DNA from: Polytrichum commune | Taxonomy: Eukaryota > Streptophyta > Polytrichopsida > Polytrichales > Polytrichaceae | Direction: 5' to 3' | DNA: 64,000 nt | Assembly: GCA_950295325.1 (NCBI GenBank) | Contig: OX485806.1 | Coordinates: forward strand, 32,612,001 to 32,676,000 | Part shown: positions 1-12,732 of the stretch, piece by piece | Layout of the letters: each line of letters begins with the position of its first letter | Position numbering within the stretch: the stretch's first letter is position 1 | Translations under genes and position numbers: made by a program | Notes under the pieces: model-generated | What the model saw: only the letters and a program-made list of their open reading frames with translations | Told to the model about the DNA's origin: nothing | Databases searched by the model: none

Positions 1-2082
1 GAAGACAGGTTGCTTACATCTGTGTCTTATTGTCTTTATGAACAAGAGAGCATATAAGCACGTAAAAAACTTTTGTTGCACACAACATGTGGGGCTTGGA
101 AAACTTGGATTCCTGGCACCACTCTGCAGGGTTTTATCAGACCAATGTGCATTTTACAGATCATCTAGCTGGTCTTTTTTAAGTCATTGGCATTCATTAT
201 GCGAAGTCTTGATCGTCTTCACTATTTTTGAGTCTCACAACGAAGCAGTCTGGAAAATAGAAACAAACAGAATTCGATCCTGAGACTTGTACATTCTGAG
301 TATGACTTTGTGAAACTAGAGTGATGGTATTTCTGGGCACTTTGGTGTTATACTAAATTGAAGCAATGAGAGATGGTCTCATTCAGCCTCCATGGTCTAG
401 TGACAATCTTTTATGATCCTCCCCACCCTCACCTTTGAATCCTTTACTCTAAAAACTCACCAAATTCTGGCAGCTACTATCAAGGTGTCGTATTTGGTAA
501 CTGGCTACTTGGATGTGTTAAATGGATATTTCCACTTTTGACTATCGCATCCATGACTTTTAAGTGTATATCACTTCATTTCATCGTGGACGCTTACAAC
601 TCCACAGAAAATGAGGCTCGTATGATTGGATTGGGAATTATCTCAGCCAAAGCTTGTCATTTCAACACTTAAAAATTAGAGTGGAGTCGCAAAGCTTCTC
701 ACATTAAATAATCACATAGACCCTCCCAACTATGAGGACTTCTGTACCTAGAAAGTGTCTAAGTTTTGAGAACATAGTGCAATCCTATCATAACATGCGG
801 CCACTTGGTGTCTATTCTTGATGACATAGTCTTGCCACATACTACCCAATATGGGCGTCCAATTGAGAAGAGTGGCCACATGTGTCCCACATACTTCACT
901 TGGATTGGGGAATGTAATTATTCCTTGATATCCATCAGGAGATATAATGTTACCTGTCCCCAACATTGAATAATCACTTCAATGTTATTCACAAATCACC
1001 CTACAAATTGATTTCACAAGCAATGAGCACGACAAAGTCTTTGTCACAAATTAATAGATTCACACAAATTGTTCAGTGCCCATCAGGTCCGCTGCTAAAC
1101 CCTTAGCAGAAGAGTAAATAAGCTACAAAATGCCAATTGATAGCAAATATATGAGCCTAAAAAATTGTGAGGCAAATCGCCACACGCACTATGGAGTTGC
1201 TAAATATCTCATACTAATTGCATGTTTTGTGGCGTCCAAAGATGGAGAAAGAGAGAAAAGCGAGAGAAAAGCAACCATTTAAGATCATCTACCTTATTTC
1301 TCTGAATGGCCTACCTTTAATCACTCTTCATGAAAATGTGAGCCGACAAGGTACATATCAATGCCAGCCACCCAGCTCTAACAACAAATGGGAAAGACAC
1401 AATATCAACCAAAGGACTTGGTCAAACTAACAGTACAACTCACTTTAGAAAAGTGGACTCATTCAGCGTGGTGATACATTTTATCCATTTGCAGAATGTT
1501 TCATTCCTTTTGAACTGGTGTTACCTCTACCTAAGAAACTCACGGGTACCTACTATTTTCCATCACGGCAATGTATTGAAATTCAGTCTTGTACATGCAG
1601 TGTACACGCCTCATGCTATTTCATACCTACCTAAGAAGCAAAAAGTTATCCGCTAATGAATCTAATGACCAGATCCTATAATTAGATCTGTCTTAAATTA
1701 CATCCTTCCCTTACTCTTTGCTCCCAGAATGCAGAGGATGATGGCATATAGCAGCAAGTTTGGCTGCTTGCAGACCGAAACAAGCAATGCACATGTTGCT
1801 GCCAGGTGGCCTACCAAGGGTTTTCCAAGGGTATGATGTGCCTGATCGCATTGTCCATGTGGAACAATTGAACTTGGCCAAGGATACACCAGCAACTCTA
1901 AGATTACTGTTTTGAACCTTGCCCCCAAATAGCTGGTTGGGCAAGATGCCAGAAAACGATTGCAGAACCCAAGCTGCTGGCTCAGGGAGGAGCTCAGGAA
2001 TTTCTTGCTGTGATGCAATGTTAAATAGATATCCTTAACAACCAGAACCTGCGAAAAGAGTTGTTAAATAGACATCCCAACC
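1..2082. other. intergenic sequence, no gene recognised
   Basis: Only short open frames of about 60-115 codons occur here on both strands, and none resembles a known family or shows splice-site-bounded coding blocks. The interval lies downstream of the 3' end of the PAF1/ELF7 gene, so its right edge should hold that gene's 3' UTR, but no polyadenylation site could be assigned with confidence. Confidence 0.5.
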
Positions 2083-5000
2083 TTACACTGAAACCTCCTC
2101 TTCATCCTCACTGTAATCTTCTTGATGCCCTCTCCTCTTTGTAATCACTGGAATATCATCCTCGGGGGATCGTGGTCGCTTCTGCCTGAACGTCTTCTCC
2201 AAAACACCCCCCTGAATCACATCACATGAATCATGTGAAGCTCAAACATGATGATCCACCACAAGAAAATTTGGTATATACTAGGTGCTTGCCTCACAGC
2301 ATCTCCAAAACTATGAGGTGATGTAGATTATTCTTAGAAAGCAGTACTGGACATAAACGAAATAGAGGTTCAACCAAAGCAGGAGTGTGCCTAATAGAAA
2401 AAGCTTCAAGACCAGCGGGCATTTGACCATTGATACCATGTTCAATGCCAATAACAACTCACTCACCTCCATAAACTTCTCTCTAGCCTCATCCCTGGTA
2501 TCTTCCTCGTCCTGTGTGGGTTCCCTCCTTGTGACTGTTACGCTTACTGGCACTGGGAAATCCCTGTCCTCAGTGTCATACTTCGATTTTCCTTCTTTAG
2601 CCTTTTTCTTTTGCAATACAAGCTTTGTGCTCACAGGCTGGCCACAAAACAACATGAAAAATTTAAGACCACTTCATTGTTCAGGCAAGCTTATCTCTTG
2701 TTCTATCAAAAATAATCAATAAAATCAAAAGAGTTTGGGCCTTTAAATGTGGAGAGAACTTGACACATGAAAAAAGAATGACCAAAGTAACACTAAAGCA
2801 AATCAAGTAGACCAAAATTGTCCAACAGCATACTCCTTAACCAAAAAGGTGCATGTAATAAGGGGCATACCAGATACTGTACAGAATCTTTACCAAAGCA
2901 AAACACATATGTTGCTGCTTCTTCACCTCTTATCTGCAAAACAGGAAAACTTTGTCACAAAGTTTCATAGCAATTCCTCCAATTGCACTAGCCACTATGC
3001 TCAATAGATTCCTTGCAAGAAACAATCAGCAGACTCGGCACAAATTTCAAATTGGTGGGATCATTTATGACTTTCCTGGCCATACAAGGTACTCATCTAG
3101 AAAGAAAACCTGCTAAAAATCAAATATGGACACATTATTTTTCCCCCTCTATAATACAGCAAGGATTGCTTGAAGGTGGCAGAATTGATTCTTACATCCC
3201 AAAGATACTCTCGAACCCATGTGTAAGAAATGCTCTCCTCATCTTCATAGAACTTCTTGTCCAGCTGCAAAACAAGGAAGAGTAACCTTGTCACAAAGGG
3301 TTCTTTCTCTGCAATCAGGTGGTGATAATGGCGAAAGCTGACCATGAGACATACATGTACAAGTCTTCATAGACAAAATTGCTAAGTGAATTATGAAGTG
3401 ACAATATTGCCTACACAAAACAATCAACCTACAAACTGATAGATATGTAAGTTAATATTTTAATAGTTATAATTCCTCTTTAAGATTAACATTGGTTCAG
3501 GGTGAATACCTCTTCTGCTTTTGGTACCATATATCCCACAAACTTCTCAGCCTTTGAGTCATCTGCTGTAGGAATTGTGAAGCTCCTCACAATTGCCTAC
3601 CAAAACAAACAAATGCAGACGTTTAGCAGTTGAAAGAACTGTAGCTAGGAATTCAATGGCACAATCACTATAAGTCACAAAATAATTCACACACATGGTC
3701 ACCCACCATCAATACTTTGTTACTTGTCGAACATTTTTATTGTTCAACTCAAAGATGGAACAACACAACAACAACAATAAAATCTGCAGAATTCTATCCC
3801 AGTTCTTCCAAGCTAGCATGAGATGACCTGAATGCAGAACCTGAACTGAATTTGAGATTGTCAAGTTACAGCAGAACTGCATCAAATATATTGTTGGCAT
3901 GAGAGCAAAAATCCTACCTTTCCTTCAACTTCTTGGCGTGCATCTTGGTCCAAATCCGCCAACCCCGGAGCATCCGTCAATGGATCCGTGTCAAATACCA
4001 TATGCACAAACTGGTCTCCAATCCTGCAATCAAACATCCATGTTTACAATTTGTAAAGCTGTTGCTTCTAAGTTTTCTTTTGTGATGAAACAGGGAAAGA
4101 AAGTGAGTAGACAACTCACAATAAAGCAGATGTTTCCAGTCTTGCCAATCTATATCAGGAAATATAATCACATTCTAATTAACAAAAACCATGATTGCTT
4201 TCCCACATTACTACAAGACCCAGCACATAAAACCAGAGGACAAAACAAGGCAACCAAATATACCTATCAAAATCAGGAAGTAAATACAGAATTTCTTCAA
4301 CTTCCAGCTCAGGCTTAGTTTGATGCACAGGCCACTGCTTTGCAGCCTTGAAGGAATCCTCGATTGCTTGAATCTGTTGATCTCTGTGACATTGATTTAC
4401 ATAACCTCAGTATACAAACTTGCAAGGATGCAGCGCACCACCATGAAAGACAAGGACCTGCACTTCATGTTGTGGTCAACTCTAAACCACAACACAATGA
4501 GATATTGAGCTGTTCTGCAAGGTATCAAAACACCAAGACATTGTCCAATTTCAATATCGTGCCTGTCATTGCCAGCTTCAACATCAATACGCCGACCTTC
4601 CCTTTGCTCTCTCAAGTCCTTGGCTTGCTTTTCAGTCATTGCCTGTCACATATGAAGAACGTCAGTAAGGTCCAACGCTATATGGGTGCTTCAATAACCT
4701 ACATTCTATATGGTGCAGTTGTGTTCTGAAGACAGACCAGATGAAGCAGGTATAAAGTTCTGTACAAACAACTGGTAGTTGTACCTGATCTACTTTCAAG
4801 GATGTTTGAGACTGCACTTCTACACTGTCAAACTAATAGGGATGAGCTAAGAAAAAAAAGAAAAAAGCTCCATCTTTGAGTTCAGTCTCCTTTTCTTCCA
4901 CTTGTGAAGCTGTGCCCATAGTTCCTAACCATATAATCACTACTTCAAGAGCAAGAAAAGGCAGCAATACCAGTTCATTCAACATCCCCAAGACCAAGTC

Positions 5001-8000
5001 ATCGGTGTCCTCATCCAAGTGCACATAATTGTATGTATGTGATGTCTGACCACAATATGATTGAAGTATCATTTGAGTTCCTTACCTGCTTCGCAGGATC
5101 CAAGTTGATTGGAGATACATATTGAGTTTTTACAAGCCATGCCACACCCTTATCGGTGGGTCTGTCTTTCTTACGTATACTCTGGGATTCTTTTTTCACC
5201 ACAACTTCATCATCCAAGAGAAGCGCTGCATCTTCTGGATCTAGAGGAATAGGAACATCAGGCTTCCTGCATCATTCACACAAGAACATGTAAGTTCGGA
5301 ATACATTAGTGTAAGTACCATGTCTTGCTCAACCATTAGAAGCTGATGCAAATCCAAAAACAAAGTCTGCAGAACCAGAACCTGTCCATGTCAACCAAGT
5401 TCCTAAGTGGAATCCTACTCTAAGAAGGTCAGGACCCATCCAAGATGTTCTGGAAACTTCACACACAGCAATCCTTTATATGTTGCAAACCAGAATGTAC
5501 ACCAATACCTATTAACAAAAGTTTACCATGGATAAGTACATGGTCTAGAAGTGAACTTGAGGTGCCTACTTGTAATTGCTGATATCCAGAAGATCTAACG
5601 GAATTCCAAGATCAGGCTCCACATGCAGCTTCCATTTCCAATTCTTTTCCAATGAAGTAAACTGATACCTAGTGTACCTGCCAGTACCACCTCTCCTTCA
5701 GCTTGCAGTTATACATGTCACTTAACTCTCAGTTAAAGAAACCAAACACCAACACCACCTTATCTCTAGAATCAAAAAAACTCTAGCAAGTAGTAGGACT
5801 TCTATCCCAACAGCATATTGATGCTTATACGACACAATTAATTTCACAGCGAACACATACTTTGGAAAAAAATAAAAATAAAGGATTAAGACAACACAAA
5901 CCGGTCTTTGTCGGTGTTTATATGCATCAACTTGGGTTGAGCTGTGCTATCAGGCAGGTCATTCCTAAATCTGCACTCAGACATCCAAACTTTCCAATTC
6001 AGTGGTTTGCAACACTCATATTCTCTAAACATTAAGAAATGGGAGGTCAGAATTTGATGAACTTGGCAGGCAACAATCAAGAGACAATCACAATAAGAAA
6101 ACACGGTGAGCAAGATACCCCATCCAACATAGAATATTTCTTAACTGACACAAGTAGACAGTCAGAGGATCCACAATAGTGCATCATTAAAGCCATTTCA
6201 TCTATCAGACCCTTCAAAATGCTCTTCAAGTGTACAATAGGTCACAAGTAGTGATCCAGAGGTGATGCACACTTACTTTATTTTACACAAAAATGTTGAT
6301 GGGCGCTTGAGTCTGTTCTCAATCTTATCACCAGCTGGAGCTGCCTTCCTATCAGCATACTCTCTAGATCCATTGTTTGTACCTGTTGACTTTGAGGGTC
6401 CTCCCCCTGGCACTAGCCTAATTGCACCTTTTTCCCGTTGTTGCTTCTCTTCTAGCCTCTTCTTCTCATAATACTCTCGTTTCTTCCGCTCTTTTCTTTC
6501 ATCCTTACTCTCCTCTCTCCTTCCAGGGACGGAGTCTGATGGTGGTGGAGCTGTGCCTTGTTGGGGTGGTCTGTTAGAAAACCCTCCCTGAGACTGAGGC
6601 GGTCCTTGTGGTTGTACACCAATGCCGCCAGGACCTGGTGGAAGCTTTTGACCCCAAGGCTGTCATGTGATGAAAGGCAAAATCAGCGATGAGATGCTTT
6701 CCAATAACATTGTGAATTTTTTGAGGCATTCGTGCAAATTGGACCTGAATCCAACTGCAACATGATTACCTTGGGCCTTTTGCTCCCCTTAGGTTTCCTG
6801 ACTGAACAAATCCAAATTCCAACAGCGTGCAAGGTATCCGATTTGCTTTTAACAGATCTCATCCTTCATATTAATCTGCTCATGTCAAGACTTTTCCAAC
6901 ACCTTCCTTAGTGTGAAAAACTCTCCCAAACGGTCCTCTTGATCAAGCCAATAATACTTTGAAAGTGAAGTAAATGCTCAGAATGACAACATCTTCCCAA
7001 TTGTGAACACCAGGAGGAACCAGACTCGTGTTTTTGTAAATAACTGTCAAAACTTCATTCTCTGTGTGCACTCTCTTTCCAGGTGAAGAGATTGGAAGCG
7101 AGGAGAAGAGCCAACAACTTGCTGTAGCTAAACTCCGATGAGAAAATTGAAAGACGATAGAGTGAAATGTTGCAGAATGAGCTATGAAGCGGAGGCCAAA
7201 GTGGTTATACTTTCACGACTTCTACAAAGAAGCTCGACCTAGCAGATTGATACAGGCTTTCAAAATAGGTGCAGCTCATACAAGGTGTTCACCTCTGAAA
7301 GGAGGCAATTGTCTTGGAGTAGCTCTGATTCTCGTGATGCCCGCTTCGGGATTACATATAGACTTAGACCAACTCAAAGTTGAAGCAATATTATAAGAAT
7401 TCTTGGGTTAGCCTCCAATTCTTGGGGTGGAATCTAATTCTAGTGATGCCGTTTTCGATTTTGGGGATTACATATAGATTTAGACTAACTCAAAGATGAA
7501 GCTAACACCATAATGATTCACACACTGGAGGCAACATCAACATCGAACTCATCTCTTCTTGAAACTGAGCCAAAAGGAGAAGAAATTCACCTGCTGCACC
7601 ACCTGATTGAACCGGTTCGCGGAGGGCCCTAAGCCCGCTGCAGCTGGATGGGCGTGCGCAGGAGGTCCTCCCTGGGGAAGCGGCTGCGAGTGAGACGAGG
7701 AGGCAAAATTTGCGGGCGGGGGCTGTGGAGCGTAATGAGGAGGATTAGGGTAAGCAGAAGGCGGCATGTGGGAGGGCGGGGGGCCAAGATGAGGAGGCAG
7801 CGGTGGTTGCCCCGGGTAACCACCTCCGTGGTGCTGCTGCTGCAGTCCCGGAGGTGGCATTGGCATCCCCCCTCCTACTGCGGGAGGATACGGCATGGGC
7901 ACCCCTCCTGGCATGTTCCCGTAATGCGCAGGAGGCGGCCCGTAGCCGTGGTGCATCTGCGGCCCACCGTAGTGGCCTGGCCCGGGAGGCATCGGTGGTG

Positions 8001-8058
8001 GCACCACTTGCGGTGGCCTCCCCGGCGGGGGATTGTTCGGATACATCCCCGACGCCAT
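2083..8058 (-). CDS. ELF7: PAF1 complex subunit PAF1 / ELF7 homologue, 13 exons
   Basis: Encodes the namesake subunit of the nuclear PAF1 complex, which travels with RNA polymerase II and promotes elongation and histone modification. Thirteen exons join in frame to 677 codons: 7591-8058, 6277-6659, 5902-5970, 5570-5677, 5086-5266, 4563-4642, 4264-4383, 3918-4023, 3510-3596, 3196-3264, 2871-2933, 2467-2637, 2083-2211. The first ~155 residues are Pro/Gly/His-rich and disordered. A charged Lys/Glu helix follows, then the PAF1 core with family blocks such as ENRLKRPSTFLCKIKFRNDL, DRPTDKG-WLVKTQY, TEKQAKDLRE and ISYTWVREYLWDV. An acidic tail ends DYSEDEEEVSV. Arabidopsis ELF7 is somewhat shorter, mainly in the N-terminal Pro-rich part. 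All introns but one are GT-AG; intron 6 (4384-4562) appears to be GC-AG. Start chosen because the frame is open and the Met-Ala-Ser N-terminus leads straight into the Pro-rich segment. Confidence 0.93.
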
Positions 8059-8311
8059 TCCCTAAACCCTAACCACAGCACCAAAACCCTCTTGCAATGT
8101 ATCTCCCTCGCTGTGGCTCCGTTCCGGTCAATATAAATTCCGTGCCGATTTTGGTGCCAACTACATCGACGATGCAATACCCTAAACCTTAACCACAACA
8201 CCACGACAAGAATCCAAACCCTCCTGCTCTGTATCTCCCTCGCTGCTGCTCCGTTTCGGTCGAAATAAAATTTCCTAACTTACTCCTCCTCCCTGACGAA
8301 CCTGTTTCCAG

Positions 8312-8329
8312 CTACATCGACGATGCCAT
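8312..8329 (-). promoter_or_regulatory. short upstream ORF, Met-Ala-Ser-Ser-Met-stop, in a duplicated start region
   Basis: On the minus strand this reads ATG GCA TCG TCG ATG TAG, a degenerate copy of the true ELF7 start (Met-Ala-Ser-Gly-Met). It lies about 254 bp upstream of the real ATG. If included in the mRNA it would be a minimal upstream ORF able to reduce initiation downstream. Transcription of this stretch is assumed. Confidence 0.45.
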
Positions 8330-8460
8330 ATCATAGGCCCTAACCACAACACCGCAACGTGATTCCAAACCCACTTGGTCTGTACCTCCCTCTCTGCTCC
8401 TCTGCTTCGTTGAAACGAAATTCCTAGGCTGCTCCTCCTCCCTGTTGATTCTGCTGCCAG

Positions 8461-8478
8461 CTACGTCGACGACGCCAT
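8461..8478 (-). promoter_or_regulatory. short upstream ORF, Met-Ala-Ser-Ser-Thr-stop, in a second duplicated unit
   Basis: Minus-strand ATG GCG TCG TCG ACG TAG, one repeat unit further from the true start than the other short upstream ORF. A third unit near 8161 has lost the ATG (ATT). This pattern fits duplication of the start-codon region followed by decay. Confidence 0.4.
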
Positions 8479-8634
8479 GCCCTACACCCCTGCCACAAAA
8501 CCGAACAGAAGCCAAACCCTCTTGCTCTGTCTCTCCCTCGCTGCTGGCCCGTTCCCGTTGCAACAAAGTTCCTACGTTACTCCTCGTCCCGGCCGATTCT
8601 GGCGCCAGCCACAGCGGCGGGAGCGATCGCCATG

Positions 8635-11199
8635 CTCGCTCGTGAGCGCAGCGTGCAGCGGTGGTGGTGATCCGTGGAGCTCCCTCCCCGCCTTTGCTCG
8701 CTCTGCATCGTAGTAGCCGGAGTCGGTATGGCGAGAGCACGTCAGTTCCGTTTAGACTCTGCTCTCCGGCCTCGGAGGAGGCTCATCAGGCACAATGTGC
8801 GATACAACACTTTTAAGTATTTATTTTATGAACCCTTCGTTAAACCGTGATGTTTATCCCCTAAATACAATACACTCTACTAACCTCCGTAATACCAACC
8901 TTCTTAATGTCACTCCTTCTCTTATATCCCGACCGAAACCTTAGGGAACGGATGTTCTCAGGTTAAATCTCAATCCTCATTGTCACGTTTTCATCCCACA
9001 TATCACGGGTTTTGATATTAAAGTAAACCATCAAAGAATTCAAACCCCAAACTCGCATGCATCCTGTTGTCATCATTATAATTGTCATTGTTGGAATGTT
9101 GACTATGCGTTATTTCATAATGTCACATGTTGGACTAATTCTTTTTTATTGCACATCCATGTTAACACTACGGAACTCCTTAACATCCCGTGCACTTTGG
9201 TTGCCACAAAGCATGATATCATGGAGTTTAGAGTGTACATAGGGGTCCAACTTGGCAAATCAACTATGTTATTGCTTGGCTTTGCCCTATGGGAAGAGGA
9301 CCTAGGGGTGCTCTATGAAATGGGCCAAAGTTTGGCAACCAACCAACACTAGTCACATATGATTGTTAGTAACTCATTCTTCAAGTGGAGTCCAATTGCA
9401 AGTGATTGTTGGTGTAAAGTAGTCTCTTAAACAAACCAAAGTTTGGTCTTGGTCGGACATCCAACCATAAATGGGCGTGCTTGTAGGATAATTATAGGGT
9501 AAAACACTCTTGTTGCCTTGGATGGGGGTCCACAGTCCAAGAACATATTAAACCAATTTGAAGTAGTTTGAGGCAAATTGAACCCTTGAACTTGACCCTA
9601 CCTCCCAAAATGGTTCTTCAAAACACGAGCTCTCATTTGAGCTTCAATTCCTTATTCAAATCATTAGTGTTTCCCTCCAACATGATGTCATGTAGGAGAC
9701 ACTTCATTTTGCCTCTTCTTGGTGTTGGACCCTTGTTTGAAGGCCTTTGGACCAATATGTGCCTCTCACCCAATATGATTGCTCCATTTTAGTGAACCCC
9801 CCATCTAAAGTGCCCCTTTGAGTTATCTAGGTGCAACCGTTTGGTATTTGGAGGTGTAACTTATCTTGTCTTTGGTGTGTATAAGGGAAATGCCTTGAGA
9901 GGAGTGTATTGTGGAATTTTAAGGTTACTTGTTCAAGGGTTGTGTCCAAAAGTCCATAAAACACAAACCGCAAGAGCATTCCTATGCATAAAGAACTTGC
10001 ATGGTGGACATTTTATCTTGTACAAACAAGTATTATAGGTCACCATCATGCACAATGATTGCAAATGTGCAAATTATTTGATATAACAAACACATCATAA
10101 CAAGATGAAAAAAAAACAACACATATTCAGAGATCACACATAGCCTCGAGTACTCATATTACATGTCCAATCTTCTTTTGGTGAAATCTACCGCTCACAC
10201 ACATATACAATAGAAATAGGGTGCACAAAAATAGGCATTTACATGCAAGATATCTACCATTTGCCTTATATAGAATCATTGAACACATTACCCTATGTAG
10301 GCCCAACATATCATTGGTCTAAGTTTACATTTTCTAGGCCTAACACTATACCCTTGCTATACATACAACCCTTACTTTGATAAACATCTCTCCCCATGTG
10401 CACGATATATGGGAGACATCCAAATAATACCCCTTTTGTGCACACACGTGCATACGTATGGAATCGCAAAGTGCATTTATTGGGTAATTCTACAAATGTT
10501 GGAGCAAACCAATTGTGCAAGTGTTTGTGTGAGAGCTTCGAGTGCATTGCTCGCATTTTGATTGGCAAAATAGTGGGAAATCAAGCAAATGAGGGTCAAC
10601 GGTCCAAGCCTTTTTCACATAACGTAGAAGCGCCCATGATAAACACTTTGAGCACACACTTGTCCCTTACCGTACCTAACATGGAAAATTATCAACTATA
10701 TTATTTGGATTAGTGATTATGTTACCGGCATTCAATATTGAACATAATGGGAGGACCTATGTACTCAGTTTTAGAATCAACGAACATGCACTTCTAATAA
10801 CCATTATTAGATTGGCTTGAGGTTTGATTTTCAATCCAACCTTTGTTGATGCTTCATTATACATTTTCGTTGTGGTGTGAACCTCATCGGTAGAAGATAA
10901 AAGAACAAGCATAAAGAACGAATAACACCCACATACCTTATATTGTGTTATGTGGTTCTCACCGACGTCATACGCAATCAACACCGTTGAAAATTGGTTT
11001 GCTCTGCAAAATTACGATTCCTAACTCGTAACATTGACTTTACGAACAATGTCAAAGACCAAGAAAACCTTCATCACGTGTAGTACTTTGATGACATCTC
11101 AATGACATGCCCAGTGACACCCCCTTCCCATGACTATTAACTCAGTTGCGCATACTTCTCCCTGATTCCCTGAAGTTTACAGAAGTCATGTCCATAAGC
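8635..11199. other. intergenic sequence, no gene recognised
   Basis: Upstream flank of ELF7 followed by AT-rich sequence with short unrelated open frames. No splice-bounded coding block, terminal repeat or RNA gene was recognised. The ELF7 promoter presumably lies in the first few hundred bases. Confidence 0.45.
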
Positions 11200-11363
11200 T
11201 TAGGGCCACTTCACACACAAGACTGAGAGCCCGTGACCATTACACTACAAGCACTCTCATTGGTGGAAAAGGCGGAGCCGGTCCAGGTTCGCTACTTCAC
11301 ACTACGCTTGAGGGACCGAGGGAGCATGTGAATGCAATATGGATGTAAAGTCCACATGGCTTC

Positions 11364-12732
11364 AAAGTAAACACTTGTCTCAGGAAGAGGGGACAGGGCC
11401 GGCTGGTATGTAACAAACTTTCCTACCTATGATAAAGTCACTAGCAGTACCAAGTCATGTATATCACAATAACGCTCAAACGGACTCAACGGGAATCGAA
11501 CCCGGACCGTACAATTGTAACACAAATGCTCCAACCAACCTTGGAACCATGACTTGGTGACCACCAACAAAAACAAATACCAATCTATACCCACATGATA
11601 TCTAACCAATCAATGCTACTAATGTTACTAGTACTTATCCATGGTTACTAAAGTGTCTATTCCCGAAAGGGGAGAGTAGTCTTGTACCAATGGCCCTTTG
11701 TCCTGTGGGCACTGGCTCATTGTCAGGACGAACAGACACTCTATTCACGCCGGCCTTGTGTGAGGCCAAACCACCCACCCTTATGCGTCCTAGTCCGGGT
11801 GAGGGTGTGGGGATCACATTCATGTTCACATAGCTCCCTCTTACCAACTTCGTAAAAATCTATTTCATTTCCCATCAACTCTTGCACACCAATTTATTCC
11901 ATAATAAGGGTACAAGCATTGAAAAATGCTCTTCTCTATTTATCTCCTTCTCCCTACACTAATTTACACCCCAACCCTCAACTCACTACCAAAACCTCAT
12001 CCCCCTAGGCCACCCTCTAGTTTATGTGAAGCCAAATCCCCCTAATGCCCTTGGCCCTTTCCCATACCCGGTCGAGCTCACGACCGGTCCCATATCCGGT
12101 TCCATAACCAGCTCGAAATTAGTAGCTCAAACATTCACTCAGGCCTCGGACCAGCAGCTTCAAGCTTGCTCGAATCAGTAACCCAAATTTCCCTCAGGCC
12201 TCGGCCCGGCAACAACTTCAAGCTTGCTCGAATCAATAGCTCAAATTTCCCTCAGGCCTCGGCCCAGCAGCAGCTTCAAGCTTGCTCGAATCATTAGCCC
12301 AAATTGAGCTCCTTGAGCTCCTCCCTCGCTCCACACCAAAAAGAGAGAGAGCCACAAAAAAACCAAGAGGGCTTAACCCCTCACCTCTCTCCTACTTAGT
12401 AGGACCTCATCTTATCCACTAAACCCTCACCCCCTAAACCAACAAGATAGGTCCCAATTCAAACACTTAAACCCAAGGCCCTTCCCCTTGCTTCATCAAA
12501 CACCACTCACTTAACCAAAACACTCCCTAATGCCACTAAGCTTCTAATTAACCACACAAAATAAGCCTAAGGCCTAAAACATAACTCCACACCAAGCCTC
12601 ACTCTTTTTAATACTTTTAGTTGTTTCAATAACGACTTCAAATGCAATTCTAAGTAAATTCTAAACATAAAACAAATATGAGCAACCATTTTGGGCTCAT
12701 ACCTTGAAAAGGCCGGAGTTCATATCTATCTA
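11364..12732 (-). mobile_element. tRNA-related SINE-like retroposon, itself split by a solo LTR
   Basis: Flanked by a perfect 13-bp duplication tccacatggcttc (11351-11363 and 12733-12745) that interrupts the MITE; the other MITE copy has the uninterrupted site. Without the nested LTR the retroposon is about 421 bp. On the minus strand it has a hairpin-rich 5' part, then a tRNA-like portion with a pol III B-box match (GGTTCGATTCC, near 11491-11505) preceded by a plausible A-box (GGTTGGTTGGAGCA), then a 3' body ending in a T-rich tail. A related copy lies at 59570-59906. The B-box segment is an element part, not a tRNA gene. Confidence 0.75.
11759..12701 (-). mobile_element. solo LTR, 943 bp, inside the SINE-like element
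   Basis: Begins TATGAGCCC and ends CTCACA on the minus strand, with a 5-bp target duplication CCTTG at 11754-11758 and 12702-12706. It aligns along its length with the solo LTR at 13882-14847. Both share a region resembling an LTR promoter and terminator (ATAAATAGAGAAGAG, then TTTTTCAATGCTTGTAC and a downstream AATAAA). No internal retrotransposon sequence remains, so the element was reduced by LTR-LTR recombination. Confidence 0.88.

Larger units (their letters stand above)
8041..8634. repeat. tandem repeat (about 120-151 bp units) over and upstream of the ELF7 start codon
   Basis: Four to five diverged units start near 8041, 8161, 8312, 8461 and about 8612. Each carries the block seen on the plus strand as ctacrtcgacgaygccat, followed by ccctaaacc-taaccacaac-acc and then tctccctcgctg. 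On the coding strand this is the start-codon neighbourhood itself, so the ATGGCRTCG context is copied upstream. The units would lie in the 5' UTR or proximal promoter, depending on the unknown transcription start. Confidence 0.8.

Noticed and set aside
8312-8740. 142-codon minus-strand frame upstream of ELF7
   Set aside because: It runs through the tandem repeats, has Arg/Gly-rich composition typical of GC-rich non-coding DNA and ends in the repeated Met-Ala-Ser-Ser-Met echo; no family match.
11430-11570. Possible tRNA gene on the minus strand (B-box and anticodon-arm-like sequence)
   Set aside because: No closed cloverleaf with a proper acceptor stem; the segment recurs at 59.7 kb with identical flanking body and lies within a 13-bp target duplication, so it is part of a SINE.
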